Shown here: in pieces, positions 1-7,535 of the stretch
How positions within the stretch are numbered: the first letter of the stretch is position 1
Layout: each line of letters begins with the position of its first letter
DNA from: Burkholderiaceae bacterium
GTDB taxonomy: Bacteria; Pseudomonadota; Gammaproteobacteria; Burkholderiales; Burkholderiaceae
Length of the DNA stretch: 34,724 nt
Direction: 5' to 3'
NCBI GenBank assembly: GCA_028871175.1
Contig: JAGWNU010000017.1
Span: forward strand, 1 to 34,724
Program-made: the position numbers and the translations under genes
The notes under the pieces: generated by a model
Databases searched by the model: none
What the model was told of the DNA's origin: nothing
What the model saw: only the letters and a program-made list of their open reading frames with translations

Positions 1-36
1 GTCGACAGGCGCAAGGCCCCAGTGGCAGCCGTCCGT

Positions 37-786
37 TCAGCCGCCCGCGAGCAGCGACGGTGGAATCTGTCCGTAGGCGTCGAGCAATGCCTTGACGGCG
101 CGCTCTTCATGACGGAGCAGGCGTGCCTTCGGTCCACCGATGACGAGCGCGAAGGGCTCTCCGTGGATCAGGAAGCCACGCGCGAGGCCGGCTACGTCTT
201 CCACGTTCTCGCCCGTCGAGCGGTGCCAGCCGCGCTCCAGCCCCTGCTCTACCTCCTTCTCCAGCATGGCCCGATCGATGCTGGAACCATCAGTTGCGGG
301 TGGCAGGGGTTCACAACTGTCGAGCAGCTTGCGGCGGGCATCGGCTCGAAGCGTGCCCAGCAGCGCCTTGCCGGCCGCGCTGGCATGCACGTACATGAAG
401 CCGCCCGGCTCGTCGCTGTAGCGGATCTTCTGGCGCGACTCCACGACGTCCAGATAGACGACGCGATTACCGGCCAGCGAAGCCAGCGCGGCGGTCTCAC
501 CGGTCGCGTCGCGTAGCGTGCCGAGCAGCGGCTGGAAAGCCAGCGTCAGCGGGTCGGCGCTGCAGATGTCGCGTGCCACGTGGAGCAGCCGCTGCGTAGG
601 GTAGTAGCCCGCCTTGACGCCGGGCGCATACAGGTAACCCTTGGCAACCATCGTGCGCAGCAACGCATGGCAGCTTGAGAGGGGGATCTCGGTTCGGCGT
701 GCGATCTCGCTGTAGATCATCGGTTGGCGGACTTCCGCAAACAGGTTGATCACGTCGAACACGCGGGTAGCAGTTTTCACATCCAT
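37..786 (-). CDS. IclR family transcriptional regulator
   Basis: A 249-residue one-component regulator of the usual IclR length. Residues about 4-65 form the winged helix-turn-helix (TATRVFDVINLFAEV, then SEIARRTEIPLSSCHALLRTM), and residues about 80-245 form the GAF-like effector domain, including the typical HASAAGKALLGTL segment. IclR proteins normally bind an aromatic or small organic acid and repress or activate a neighbouring catabolic operon. The frame stays open 30 codons further upstream, but the homologous part starts at MDVKTATRVF, so I use the ATG at 786; no strong ribosome binding site is visible. An inverted repeat lies 8 bases before this start and suggests autoregulation. No target gene lies between it and the window edge, so its target is unknown; it could lie to the left of the window. 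Family assignment is secure, function is not. Confidence 0.9.
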   Translation of the reverse strand: MDVKTATRVFDVINLFAEVRQPMIYSEIARRTEIPLSSCHALLRTMVAKGYLYAPGVKAGYYPTQRLLHVARDICSADPLTLAFQPLLGTLRDATGETAALASLAGNRVVYLDVVESRQKIRYSDEPGGFMYVHASAAGKALLGTLRADARRKLLDSCEPLPPATDGSSIDRAMLEKEVEQGLERGWHRSTGENVEDVAGLARGFLIHGEPFALVIGGPKARLLRHEERAVKALLDAYGQIPPSLLAGG

Positions 787-793
787 GAGAACA

Positions 794-811
794 TTATCGA
801 CATACCGATAA
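794..811. promoter_or_regulatory. Inverted repeat before iclR-type gene, probable operator
   Basis: TTATCG, six bases, CGATAA form perfect six-base arms eight bases upstream of the regulator's ATG. A second, offset pair (ATCCAT at 781-786 and ATGGAT at 812-817) flanks it. The position fits an autoregulatory operator; no experimental motif is known to me for this regulator. Confidence 0.45.
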
Positions 812-1050
812 ATGGATGACAAGCACCCTAGGGTAAATCCGGATGCTCTCTGACGTGAGCAGAGAACCCGTGTCATGACCCAGAGAAACAGTTCTGAACG
901 TGCAGGGGATAGACCGGCCTCGGATAAAAAAACCTTCCGCCGATGCGCATGAAGCTGGAGAGCCGAGATGCGGCATAGATCTGCTCAGAGGCAAAAAGAT
1001 TGGCCCTCAACTGGACGGGGCCACGCTCGCTCCCACTTTGTCTTGTACTG

Positions 1051-1365
1051 TCAGGCGTCAGATGATTGCGTACCGGCATTCACCTCAGCCGGCGCGCGCA
1101 CAGGCATAACGGTCTGCCTGGTGGTTCGCAGGTCTCTGGCCATTTGAACCACGCTGACGGCAGCCGTGAGGTTCTGGCGGACTGCGTGCTGCTGGTCATC
1201 AGGTCGTGAGGGTTCGCGGCCTGATGCTTTGCCTGCGGCCCTCACACGAGCGGGGCCGGATTGTCTGCGCTTGATCAAGAGATCGCGCTTGAACTCGGCG
1301 ACGGCGCCGATCCCGCCCATGATGAGCTTGCCGGCTGAACCGGTCAGGTCTGCCCTGGTGGCAGC
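1051..1365 (-). pseudogene. Serine recombinase (resolvase/invertase) C-terminal remnant
   Basis: The minus-strand frame carries the end of a resolvase-family serine recombinase: GSAGKLIMGGIGAVAEFKRD resembles the helix E region (usually GKLVFxxLGAVAEFERDLI), followed by LLIKRRQSG, RAAGKASGR and a C-terminal helix-turn-helix with ARDLRTTRQTVMPVR. The N-terminal catalytic domain with the nucleophilic serine is absent; upstream sequence in the same frame is unrelated. Several conserved positions are altered (EFKRD for EFERD, PVRA for RVRD), which fits decay. I read this as a relic of a transposon or integrative element, not a working gene. Boundaries are approximate. Confidence 0.6.
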
Positions 1366-1642
1366 TGGACCCAATAGAACGAACGCGGGGGCGACGTCAT
1401 CGAGTTGATCATGTCGCGCACCTCGCACTCGTTTGCGATCGTGATGTCGGAGACGACCAGCCGCCGCTCGCTCCCTGCGGCGAGGTGGCCAGCTCAAGCG
1501 ACAAATCCAACTGCTTCGCCTCAACGTGTATACGCCGCGCAACACTCGCGTGCGCCAAGCCAAGGCACGCAAAGGCGCGCCAACACCCTTCCGGCTTGGC
1601 TAACCGCATATTGATTCATATCAGGACACTTTCATCAGCAAA

Positions 1643-1670
1643 TTGACAGGATGGGTCTTGACGCAATACA
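1643..1670 (+). promoter_or_regulatory. Possible sigma-70 promoter for the cytochrome pair
   Basis: A perfect -35 hexamer TTGACA (1643-1648) is followed after 16 bases by AATACA (1665-1670), which matches the -10 consensus at only three of six positions. It lies 47 bases before the ATG at 1717. The weak -10 would fit an activator-dependent promoter. This is a pattern match only. Confidence 0.3.
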
Positions 1671-1716
1671 CATGTTGTCAGTGGGGTAGAAATCTAAAAA
1701 AACCGGGAGGGTTACC

Positions 1717-3057
1717 ATGAGACGGTCCATCGCTGCATTCAAGGCGGTCGTCTGGCTATTGCTTGGCGGCATCATGGCGTGGTCAGGACAAGCTGGTGCC
1801 GTACCAGCCTTCGCACGCCAGACCGGCATGGCTTGTATGGCGTGCCACGTCAGTTTTCCAGAGCTCACACCCTTCGGCCGATTCTTCAAGCTGACCGGCT
1901 ACACACTGAAAAACAAGGACACCATCCCGATTTCAGGGATGCTGCAGGTCTCGCGCACCAATACGCGGACCATCGATCAGGACAACTTCGATTTCGTCCG
2001 CAATGGCGACACCGTTCCGCAACAAGCCAGCCTCTTCTACGCTGGCCGCATATATGGCCCGGTCGGAGCGTTCGCACAGTGGACCTATGACGGCATCGCC
2101 CATCACAGCGCACTGGACAACACTGACATTCGCGCCGCCGCGCATTTGACGCGGGAAGATGTCGATTTCATCTATGGCATCACCGTCAACAACAACCCGA
2201 CAATGTCCGACGTCTGGAACAGCAGCCCGGCATTCGGTTATCCCTATGCTTCGCCCAGCATCGGCGTACCGCCTCTGGCTGCTACGCTGGTCGACGGCGG
2301 ACTGGCTCAACAGGTCGTCGGTGCCAGCGCCTACGCATTCTGGCAACGCCACATCTATGCCGAGTTTGGCGCCTACCGCACCGCCGACCAGGCGTTCTCG
2401 ATCTTCCGGGCTGGGCAGGACACCGCCACCCCGGGGGGCGTGGCCCGTCTGAGCGGTGCGAACCCCTACTGGCGCCTCGCGTACAACCAGGAATGGGGGC
2501 CGCACTCTGTGATGTTCGGCACCTTCGGCCTGCTGGCCAACCGGTATCCTGACAACACGATGCCTGGCACACCAACCGATCGATTCAGTGACTACGCACT
2601 CGATGCCCAGTATCAGTACCTGACCATGACACACGCCTTCACGGCGCAAATGGCATGGATCTACGAGGATCAGAACTGGCGCGCCAGCTTCCCGAGCGGG
2701 GGCATCGGCGCAGGTCCAACGCCTGCAAACCCGAAGGACCACCTCAACACCTTCAAGGCCAAGACGTCTTACTACTACCAACGTAAGTACGGCGGCTCGG
2801 TGGCGTTCTTCTCGACCACAGGCAATGCGGACCCGGGCCTCTACTCGCCAACACCGGTAACCGGTAGCGCCAACGGCCGTCCCGATACACAGGGCCTGAT
2901 CCTTGAACTCGACTACCTCCCACATCCGCAGGTCAAGCTGGCGCTGCAGTACACGTGGTACACGAAGTTCAATGGGGCACATACCAATTACGACGGTAAC
3001 GGCAGAAACGCGAGCGACAACAACATGATCTACCTGCTTGGCTGGTTCATGTTCTGA
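1717..3057 (+). CDS. Cyc2-like fused monohaem cytochrome c / outer-membrane porin
   Basis: A 446-residue exported protein. Residues 1-28 are a signal peptide (hydrophobic VVWLLLGGIMAW, cleavage after AGA). Straight after it comes AVPAFARQTGMACMACH, with one c-type haem site C40-M-A-C43-H44, followed by SFPELTPFGRFFKLTGY. The rest is rich in alternating aromatic and polar strands typical of a beta-barrel and ends in IYLLGWFMF, with the terminal Phe of outer-membrane proteins. This arrangement, length and the AxPxFARxTGxxCxxCH pattern are those of the Cyc2 family, porin-cytochromes that pass electrons across the outer membrane, best known from Fe(II) oxidisers. A GGGAGG ribosome binding site precedes the ATG by six bases. 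The next gene, a dihaem cytochrome, starts 39 bases on and may be its periplasmic partner. Substrate is inferred, not shown: many Cyc2 relatives are uncharacterised. The gene is visibly less GC-rich than its neighbours. Confidence 0.75.
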   Translation: MRRSIAAFKAVVWLLLGGIMAWSGQAGAVPAFARQTGMACMACHVSFPELTPFGRFFKLTGYTLKNKDTIPISGMLQVSRTNTRTIDQDNFDFVRNGDTVPQQASLFYAGRIYGPVGAFAQWTYDGIAHHSALDNTDIRAAAHLTREDVDFIYGITVNNNPTMSDVWNSSPAFGYPYASPSIGVPPLAATLVDGGLAQQVVGASAYAFWQRHIYAEFGAYRTADQAFSIFRAGQDTATPGGVARLSGANPYWRLAYNQEWGPHSVMFGTFGLLANRYPDNTMPGTPTDRFSDYALDAQYQYLTMTHAFTAQMAWIYEDQNWRASFPSGGIGAGPTPANPKDHLNTFKAKTSYYYQRKYGGSVAFFSTTGNADPGLYSPTPVTGSANGRPDTQGLILELDYLPHPQVKLALQYTWYTKFNGAHTNYDGNGRNASDNNMIYLLGWFMF

Positions 3058-3096
3058 CAGCCGCAAAGACTCAATCAGGTGACAGGAAGAGACGCG

Positions 3097-3717
3097 ATGA
3101 AAACACTTCACAATTCCGCGTGGAAGCAACTGGCCGGCCTGCTCGTCGTCGCGGCGGCCGGATGGACCGCCACCGCCCACGCACAAGACGGTGAAAAACT
3201 GGCCGCGCAACTATGCGCGACCTGCCACGGCGTACACGGCAATAGCGGATCCCCAATGTTTCCGCGCCTGGATGGGCAAGTGCCAGGCTACCTGGAAGCC
3301 CAATTGAAGGGATTCCGTGATCATGCTCGCGGGGAAACCGACGCTCAAAGCTTCATGTGGGGCATTGCCTCACAACTCGATGACAAGACCATCGCTTCGC
3401 TGGCGGACTACTACGGACGTCAGACAGCCCCTGCTGGCCCGAGCGGCGACCCCGCACTGGTAGCCAAGGGCAAGGAAATCTTCGAGCACGGCCTTGCCAA
3501 GGAGGGCGTCCCTGCTTGTGCGTCGTGCCATGGCCAGCATGGTGAGGGACACGATACGTTCCCCCGGCTGGCGGGGCAGCACGAGGCTTATCTCGCGCGG
3601 CAGATCACCCACTTCCGAAGCGGAGCGCGTGGTAACGCCCCAGTGATGAGCGCTGTCGCACATACGCTCAACGACGAAGAGGCCAACGCGGTCGCGGCGT
3701 TCCTTCAATCGCAGTAG
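3097..3717 (+). CDS. Cytochrome c4-type dihaem periplasmic cytochrome
   Basis: A 206-residue protein with a signal peptide (residues 1-29, cleavage after AHA) and two tandem class I cytochrome c domains. Haem sites are C40-A-T-C43-H44 and C141-A-S-C144-H145; likely axial methionines are M87 (SFMWGIAS) and M184 (PVMSAVAH). The repeated FPRLxGQ..YL..Q...F pattern is the hallmark of cytochrome c4, a soluble or membrane-associated carrier that feeds terminal oxidases. I chose the ATG at 3097, since AGGAAGAG lies five bases before it and the signal peptide then starts with MKTL; an ATG at 3079 lacks this. It follows the Cyc2-like gene by 39 bases, so the two are probably co-transcribed, and it would be the natural acceptor of electrons from that porin. 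Family assignment is firm; partnership is inferred. Confidence 0.88.
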   Translation: MKTLHNSAWKQLAGLLVVAAAGWTATAHAQDGEKLAAQLCATCHGVHGNSGSPMFPRLDGQVPGYLEAQLKGFRDHARGETDAQSFMWGIASQLDDKTIASLADYYGRQTAPAGPSGDPALVAKGKEIFEHGLAKEGVPACASCHGQHGEGHDTFPRLAGQHEAYLARQITHFRSGARGNAPVMSAVAHTLNDEEANAVAAFLQSQ

Positions 3718-4178
3718 CACGCGTGGGCCCAAGGCTCTGGGGCCGCAGCCCGGGGACGCCTTGGCTATCGCGAGACCGCGCTGCTTCACAGTCGAGGCAG
3801 CGCGGCTGCGGTGTTCGTCCTGAGTTGAATCATCGCGCGCCAGCCTGCCCAGCCAACGCCACGGTCGGGATTTTCATCTTCAGCGCCCGGTTGGGACCGT
3901 TGATGGCTGTAGGACTGGATCGAACCCAAGCCAAACCCGGAATAGGTATCCGCGCGGCCGATCAAGCTCCGTAAGGCAGCGGGTGGCGCATCAGCTTTGC
4001 GCGACACACTGACCAGCCAATCCGAGGATGAAGCCATGGTCTTGCTGACCGGCTGCGTGGAGCGCATCTGTGAACGCGCTGGCAAGCCCCTGCCGGGCAC
4101 CATCGACTACCGCGCAGAGCGCCGCAACCCCGGTCTTCGGGGTGGCAAGGTGATCAGGGCGCGGCGCGGCTACTCTCC
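3718..4178. other. Gene-poor stretch after cytochrome pair
   Basis: Apart from the stem-loop at 3729-3764 I see no recognisable gene. A plus-strand frame open from about 3937 to 4182 has gene-like third-position GC near its end but no homology I can name; it may be a fragment. Confidence 0.4.
3729..3764 (+). terminator. Possible U-poor stem-loop after cytochrome pair
   Basis: CCAAGGC and GCCTTGG are perfect seven-base arms with a nested GGGC-CGCA-GCCC stem between them, starting 11 bases after the cytochrome c4 stop codon. There is no T-run after it, so it may stabilise the transcript end or be a weak terminator instead of an intrinsic one. Confidence 0.3.
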
Positions 4179-4182
4179 TTAG
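3997..4182 (+). CDS. Unrecognised short ORF, possible gene fragment
   Basis: From a TTG at 3997 the frame gives 61 residues, including SEDEAMVLLTGCVERICERA and GKPLPGTIDYRAERRNPGL. Codon choice from about 4030 onward is strongly GC-ending, as in real genes here. There is no convincing start or ribosome binding site; the frame is open about 60 bases further back. It ends inside the stop codon of the convergent hydrolase gene. I do not recognise it. It may be the tail of a disrupted gene, in line with the broken recombinase on the other side of the cytochrome pair. Confidence 0.22.
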   Translation: MRDTLTSQSEDEAMVLLTGCVERICERAGKPLPGTIDYRAERRNPGLRGGKVIRARRGYSP

Positions 4183-5135
4183 GCAAGTGCCTCGGCAAGC
4201 TCAGCGGCCGAGGCGGCAACTTCGAGCACCCACGCCGTCGTCAACGCGGGCTGCGTAACGGGCAGCATGTGCCCGCCTTCCACGATCCGCAGATTCGCAC
4301 GGTCAAGCTTGTGCGTGAGCGCTTCGCCCTGACGCCGGACGTTGAGGATGCGATCACCGCGCCCGTAGAGCACATCGACCGGCACGGTCATCGACGCATA
4401 CCGACGCTCCATGTCGGGCAGATCCTCCGGTGCGCTGACGAGGTCGGACGATGCCGCGTAGAACACATGCGGGCGCAGGCCCAGCAAGCCGCCGCCCTTG
4501 AACGGAAAGTCCTTTGGCATCGACTCGGGCGCAAACACCATGGCAATGGCCTTGCGTGAGTTGAGAATCGACAGGGGGATCGCCAGCGTCCAGGAGACCA
4601 GCCGGCGCACCAGTGGCGACGTCAGCGCGAGGCCACTGAAAGCGCCGGGCGGCGTGCTTTCGGTATGTGTCAGCGGAGCGATCAGGGCAAGCCCGCGAAC
4701 GGCCTGCGGATGATTGAGCCCCACCGCGAGCGCGATTGCCCCGCCCAGTGAGTGCCCGACCAGCAGCGGCTTTTCCAGCCCGAGCGTCTCGATGCACTGC
4801 GCAACCATGCGCGCCTGCGCATAGATGTTTGCGGTGGACGCCGCGCCGCGCAACGAGCGCCCCGAGCCCGGCCGGTCGATCGCGATCACGCGATGCGATT
4901 GCGCCAGGCGCTCCAGATCCAGGTACGCAAAATTGCGCAGATTGCCGCATAGACCATGCACCAACACGATGGCTGGGCCATGGCCACGGTCGGTGTAATG
5001 CACACGATCGCCGCCGACATCCATGAACTTGCCTTCTGGCGGAAAGCCCCTGGCAACACGACGCGCGATAAAAAAGGAGAACGCCACAAGCGCCGCAATC
5101 GTCAGGGCGATGGCATACAGGATGATCTGGATCAC
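4179..5135 (-). CDS. Membrane-anchored alpha/beta hydrolase
   Basis: A 318-residue alpha/beta-hydrolase-fold protein. Residues 3-24 are one hydrophobic helix followed by RR, so it is probably anchored in the inner membrane. The oxyanion-hole HGLCG is at 60-64, the nucleophile elbow GHSLGG has Ser129, and the acid and base are likely Asp261 (YGRGDRIL) and His289 (EGGHMLP). The start is a GTG at 5135, 15 bases after the stop of the monooxygenase gene, so the two form an operon. Such hydrolases often cleave esters; next to a Baeyer-Villiger-type enzyme the obvious role is to hydrolyse the ester or lactone it makes. That substrate link is inference from position. Other roles (epoxide hydrolase, haloalkane dehalogenase) are less likely, as the nucleophile is Ser, not Asp. 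Confidence 0.85.
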   Translation of the reverse strand: MIQIILYAIALTIAALVAFSFFIARRVARGFPPEGKFMDVGGDRVHYTDRGHGPAIVLVHGLCGNLRNFAYLDLERLAQSHRVIAIDRPGSGRSLRGAASTANIYAQARMVAQCIETLGLEKPLLVGHSLGGAIALAVGLNHPQAVRGLALIAPLTHTESTPPGAFSGLALTSPLVRRLVSWTLAIPLSILNSRKAIAMVFAPESMPKDFPFKGGGLLGLRPHVFYAASSDLVSAPEDLPDMERRYASMTVPVDVLYGRGDRILNVRRQGEALTHKLDRANLRIVEGGHMLPVTQPALTTAWVLEVAASAAELAEALA

Positions 5136-5150
5136 AGTCGTCTCGAATCG

Positions 5151-6683
5151 TTAAACCGGTTGGGCGACGCCGGCAGGCTGGGCGCGGCGCTCGAACTGCA
5201 TGGCGCTGTCGGCAAGGTTGCCGAACTTGAGCATCAGCAGGTCGCGTGCGTAGTTCTGATAGGACTTCCACGGCTGCTTCGTGCCCTGTTTGGGCAGGAT
5301 GGCCGCCGCACGCTGGATATAGCCGGAGGTCAGGTCCACGGCGGGCTCGAGGTGCATCGCGTCGTCGTCCAGACGCGGCACGCACGTGTCGAAGCCGTTC
5401 GTCTGCATGTGATTGAGCAGGCGGCACACGTATTGCGCGATCAGCTCCGCCTTGAGCGTCCACGAGGCATTCGTGTAACCGAATGACGACGCGAGGTTCG
5501 GCACGCCGCTATACATCATGCCTTTGTAGGACACGGTTTCCGCAAGATTCACCGGGCGGCCGTCGATCGTGATGGACGCCCCGCCCAGCACCTTGAGCTT
5601 GAGGCCCGTGGCGGTGACGATCACGTCTGCATCCAGATGTTCACCGCTCTTGAGCGACAGGCCCGTGGGCGTAAAACGCACGATCTCGTCGGTGGCAATG
5701 GACGCCTTGCCAGCACGGATGGTCTTGAAGAGGTCGCCGTTCGGTACGAGGCACAGGCGCTGGTCCCAGGGGTTGTAGCGCGGCGTGAGGTGCTTGCGCA
5801 CGTCGAAGCCGGGGCCGAGCTGCTTGCCCGCCATGCGGATGATGAAGTCCTTGAAGGCTTTTGGCTTGCGGCGCGCCACGCTGTAGAAATACATCGTCAG
5901 CAGGACATTCTTCGTGCGCACCAGCCGGTGCGCCAGGCCGGAGGGGAGCCAGCGGCGCAGCATATTGGCCACGGCGTCCTGCTCCGGCCGCGACACGATA
6001 TAGGTGGGCGAGCGCTGCAGCATCGTCACATGCTGCGCCGACGCGGCCATCGCGGGCACAAGCGTCACCGCTGTCGCCCCGCTGCCGATCACGACCACGC
6101 GCTTGCCTGTGTAGTCGAGGTCTTGCGGCCAGTGCTGCGGATGCACGATGCGCCCCTGGAACGCCGCCATCTCGGGCCATGTGGGCGCATGGCCTTGCGC
6201 ATAATCGTAGTAGCCGCTGCACATGTAGAGAAACTTGCACGTGAAATGCAGAAGCGCCTCGCGCGCCCCGTCGCTATGCACGACCTGCACGGACCAGCGC
6301 GCGGCAGAAGAATCCCAGCTTGCGCCCGTCACCCTGTGGCGAAAGCGGATCGTCTTGTCGATGCCGAATACACGCGCCGTGTCGCGGATGTAATCCAGGA
6401 TGGTCTGGCCATCGGAGATCGCCTTATCGCTGTGCCACGGCCGAAAGCTGTAGCCCAGCGTGAGCATGTCGGAGTCGGACCGGATGCCGGGGTAGCGGAA
6501 CAAATCCCACGTGCCGCCGATGGTCGCGCGGCCTTCCAGGATGGCGAAGCGCGCCGACGGGCAACGCTCCCGCAGGTGATAGGCGGCCCCGATGCCGGAG
6601 AGGCCCGCGCCGACGATCAGCACATCAAGGTCCGTGTCCGGGGCGGCTGAGCGGCTGGCGCCCTCGTGGGTCATCGTCTCCAT
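5151..6683 (-). CDS. Flavin-containing monooxygenase, Baeyer-Villiger type I-like
   Basis: A 510-residue flavoprotein. GAGLSG at 25-30 binds FAD, and GSGATA at 200-205 is the second Rossmann motif for NADPH. Between them F175-QG-RIV-H181-PQH-W185-P matches the FxGxxxHxxxW(P/D) fingerprint of type I Baeyer-Villiger monooxygenases, close to the EthA branch. Such enzymes insert one oxygen atom next to a ketone carbonyl, giving an ester or lactone, using NADPH and O2. AGGGAGA lies five bases before the ATG at 6683, fixing the start. The gene is first in an operon with the alpha/beta hydrolase and is divergent from a TetR regulator 96 bases away with an inverted repeat between them, which argues for induction by the substrate. 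The natural substrate cannot be read from sequence. Confidence 0.88.
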   Translation of the reverse strand: METMTHEGASRSAAPDTDLDVLIVGAGLSGIGAAYHLRERCPSARFAILEGRATIGGTWDLFRYPGIRSDSDMLTLGYSFRPWHSDKAISDGQTILDYIRDTARVFGIDKTIRFRHRVTGASWDSSAARWSVQVVHSDGAREALLHFTCKFLYMCSGYYDYAQGHAPTWPEMAAFQGRIVHPQHWPQDLDYTGKRVVVIGSGATAVTLVPAMAASAQHVTMLQRSPTYIVSRPEQDAVANMLRRWLPSGLAHRLVRTKNVLLTMYFYSVARRKPKAFKDFIIRMAGKQLGPGFDVRKHLTPRYNPWDQRLCLVPNGDLFKTIRAGKASIATDEIVRFTPTGLSLKSGEHLDADVIVTATGLKLKVLGGASITIDGRPVNLAETVSYKGMMYSGVPNLASSFGYTNASWTLKAELIAQYVCRLLNHMQTNGFDTCVPRLDDDAMHLEPAVDLTSGYIQRAAAILPKQGTKQPWKSYQNYARDLLMLKFGNLADSAMQFERRAQPAGVAQPV

Positions 6684-6724
6684 GCGGTCTCCCTGTTGGC
6701 GGCATCGCGGATGCCGCCCTGAAT

Positions 6725-6744
6725 GTGGTGTTTCTCGTCACCAC
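6725..6744. promoter_or_regulatory. Inverted repeat, probable TetR operator
   Basis: GTGGTG, eight bases, CACCAC are perfect six-base arms midway between the divergent monooxygenase and TetR genes. Size and position fit a TetR-family operator acting on both promoters. Confidence 0.55.
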
Positions 6745-6779
6745 TTTAATTTTCAGGCGTCCTGGCGTCAAATAGCGAA

Positions 6780-7442
6780 ATGGAAAAAACATTTGAAACG
6801 GCCAGAAAAGGCCGGCCGTACGGAGGTATGGCCCCGGAGGCGCGTGCGGCGGAGCGCCGCGAGGCACTCATCCGGGCCGCGACGCAGGTGTTCGGCACCG
6901 TGGGCTTCCGCAAGGCCACCGTGCGGGCGATCTGTCACGAAGCGAAGCTCAACGACCGCTATTTCTACGCGGCCTTCGACAGCCTGGAGGCGTTGCTGCG
7001 CGCGACGTACCAGTTGCACGCCGAAAGCCTGCGTGCGCAGGTCTGGCAGGCCATCGCAGCGGCCGATGACAGCCTGGAAGCGCGTGTCGACGCCGGCTTG
7101 CAGGCGTTCTTCGCGTTCTTGCGAGACCCCAGCGCCGCGCGGGTACTGCTGCTGGAAGTGATGGGGGTGAGCCCCGAAACCGATGCGACCTATCAACGCA
7201 ACCTGCTGGAATTCGGTAAGCAGATCATGGCAATTGGTCAATCGCCACGCGCGCGGGCAGACGCTCTGGCTGGCGCGGACGCGCGCGCTGACCAGCGCAT
7301 CATCGGCCTGGCACTGGTGGGCGCCATGACCAATGTCGGCGCGGCCTGGCTGCTGGGCGGCTATCGCGAAACCGAAGAAAAGATGGTGCGCAATTGCCGG
7401 CAGGTGCTGCTCGGCACCTTACAGTCCGTTGCCGCACGCTGA
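6780..7442 (+). CDS. TetR/AcrR family transcriptional regulator
   Basis: A 220-residue repressor-type protein. The helix-turn-helix lies at about residues 28-70 (RREALIRAATQVFGTVGFRK, ATVRAICHEAKLNDRYFYAAF), and the rest is the helical ligand and dimer domain. It is transcribed away from the monooxygenase/hydrolase operon, with a GTGGTG-N8-CACCAC repeat in the 96-base gap, so it most likely represses that operon and itself until a substrate binds. An ATG at 6828 has GGAGG before it but at a one-base spacing, too close; I keep the ATG at 6780, although its own ribosome binding site is weak. Confidence 0.88.
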   Translation: MEKTFETARKGRPYGGMAPEARAAERREALIRAATQVFGTVGFRKATVRAICHEAKLNDRYFYAAFDSLEALLRATYQLHAESLRAQVWQAIAAADDSLEARVDAGLQAFFAFLRDPSAARVLLLEVMGVSPETDATYQRNLLEFGKQIMAIGQSPRARADALAGADARADQRIIGLALVGAMTNVGAAWLLGGYRETEEKMVRNCRQVLLGTLQSVAAR

Positions 7443-7507
7443 CGGCGCCGTCACGCACCTGCCCCTCCAGCGAGCGAAAGCGCGCGGGTCAGCGAGCGTT
7501 GCGCCGC

Positions 7508-7535
7508 CTCAAGCCACCTCAAGCCACCTCAAGCC
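7508..7535. repeat. Ten-base tandem repeat across a stop codon
   Basis: CTCAAGCCAC occurs at 7508-7517 and 7518-7527, and its first eight bases again at 7528-7535. The second copy contains the stop codon (7519-7521) of the minus-strand hydrolase gene. As ten is not a multiple of three, gain or loss of a unit would change the C-terminus. Confidence 0.75.

Larger units (their letters stand above)
877..1716. other. Gene-poor stretch between IclR gene and cytochrome genes
   Basis: No intact gene is convincing here. The stretch holds a decayed serine-recombinase end (about 1051-1365, minus strand), a run of seven T on the minus strand at about 926-932 without a strong stem before it, and a possible promoter at 1643-1670. 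On the minus strand between about 1365 and 1610 two overlapping frames give peptide-like text (for example VEAKQLDLSLELATSPQGAS, and VVSDITIANECEVRDMINSM in the next frame) that looks like a second broken gene I cannot name. Confidence 0.5.

Noticed and set aside
920-960. Run of seven T on the minus strand (TTTTTTTATCCG) similar to the tail of the terminator at 12371-12401
   Set aside because: Only a weak CTTC/GAAG stem precedes it, so I do not call a terminator.
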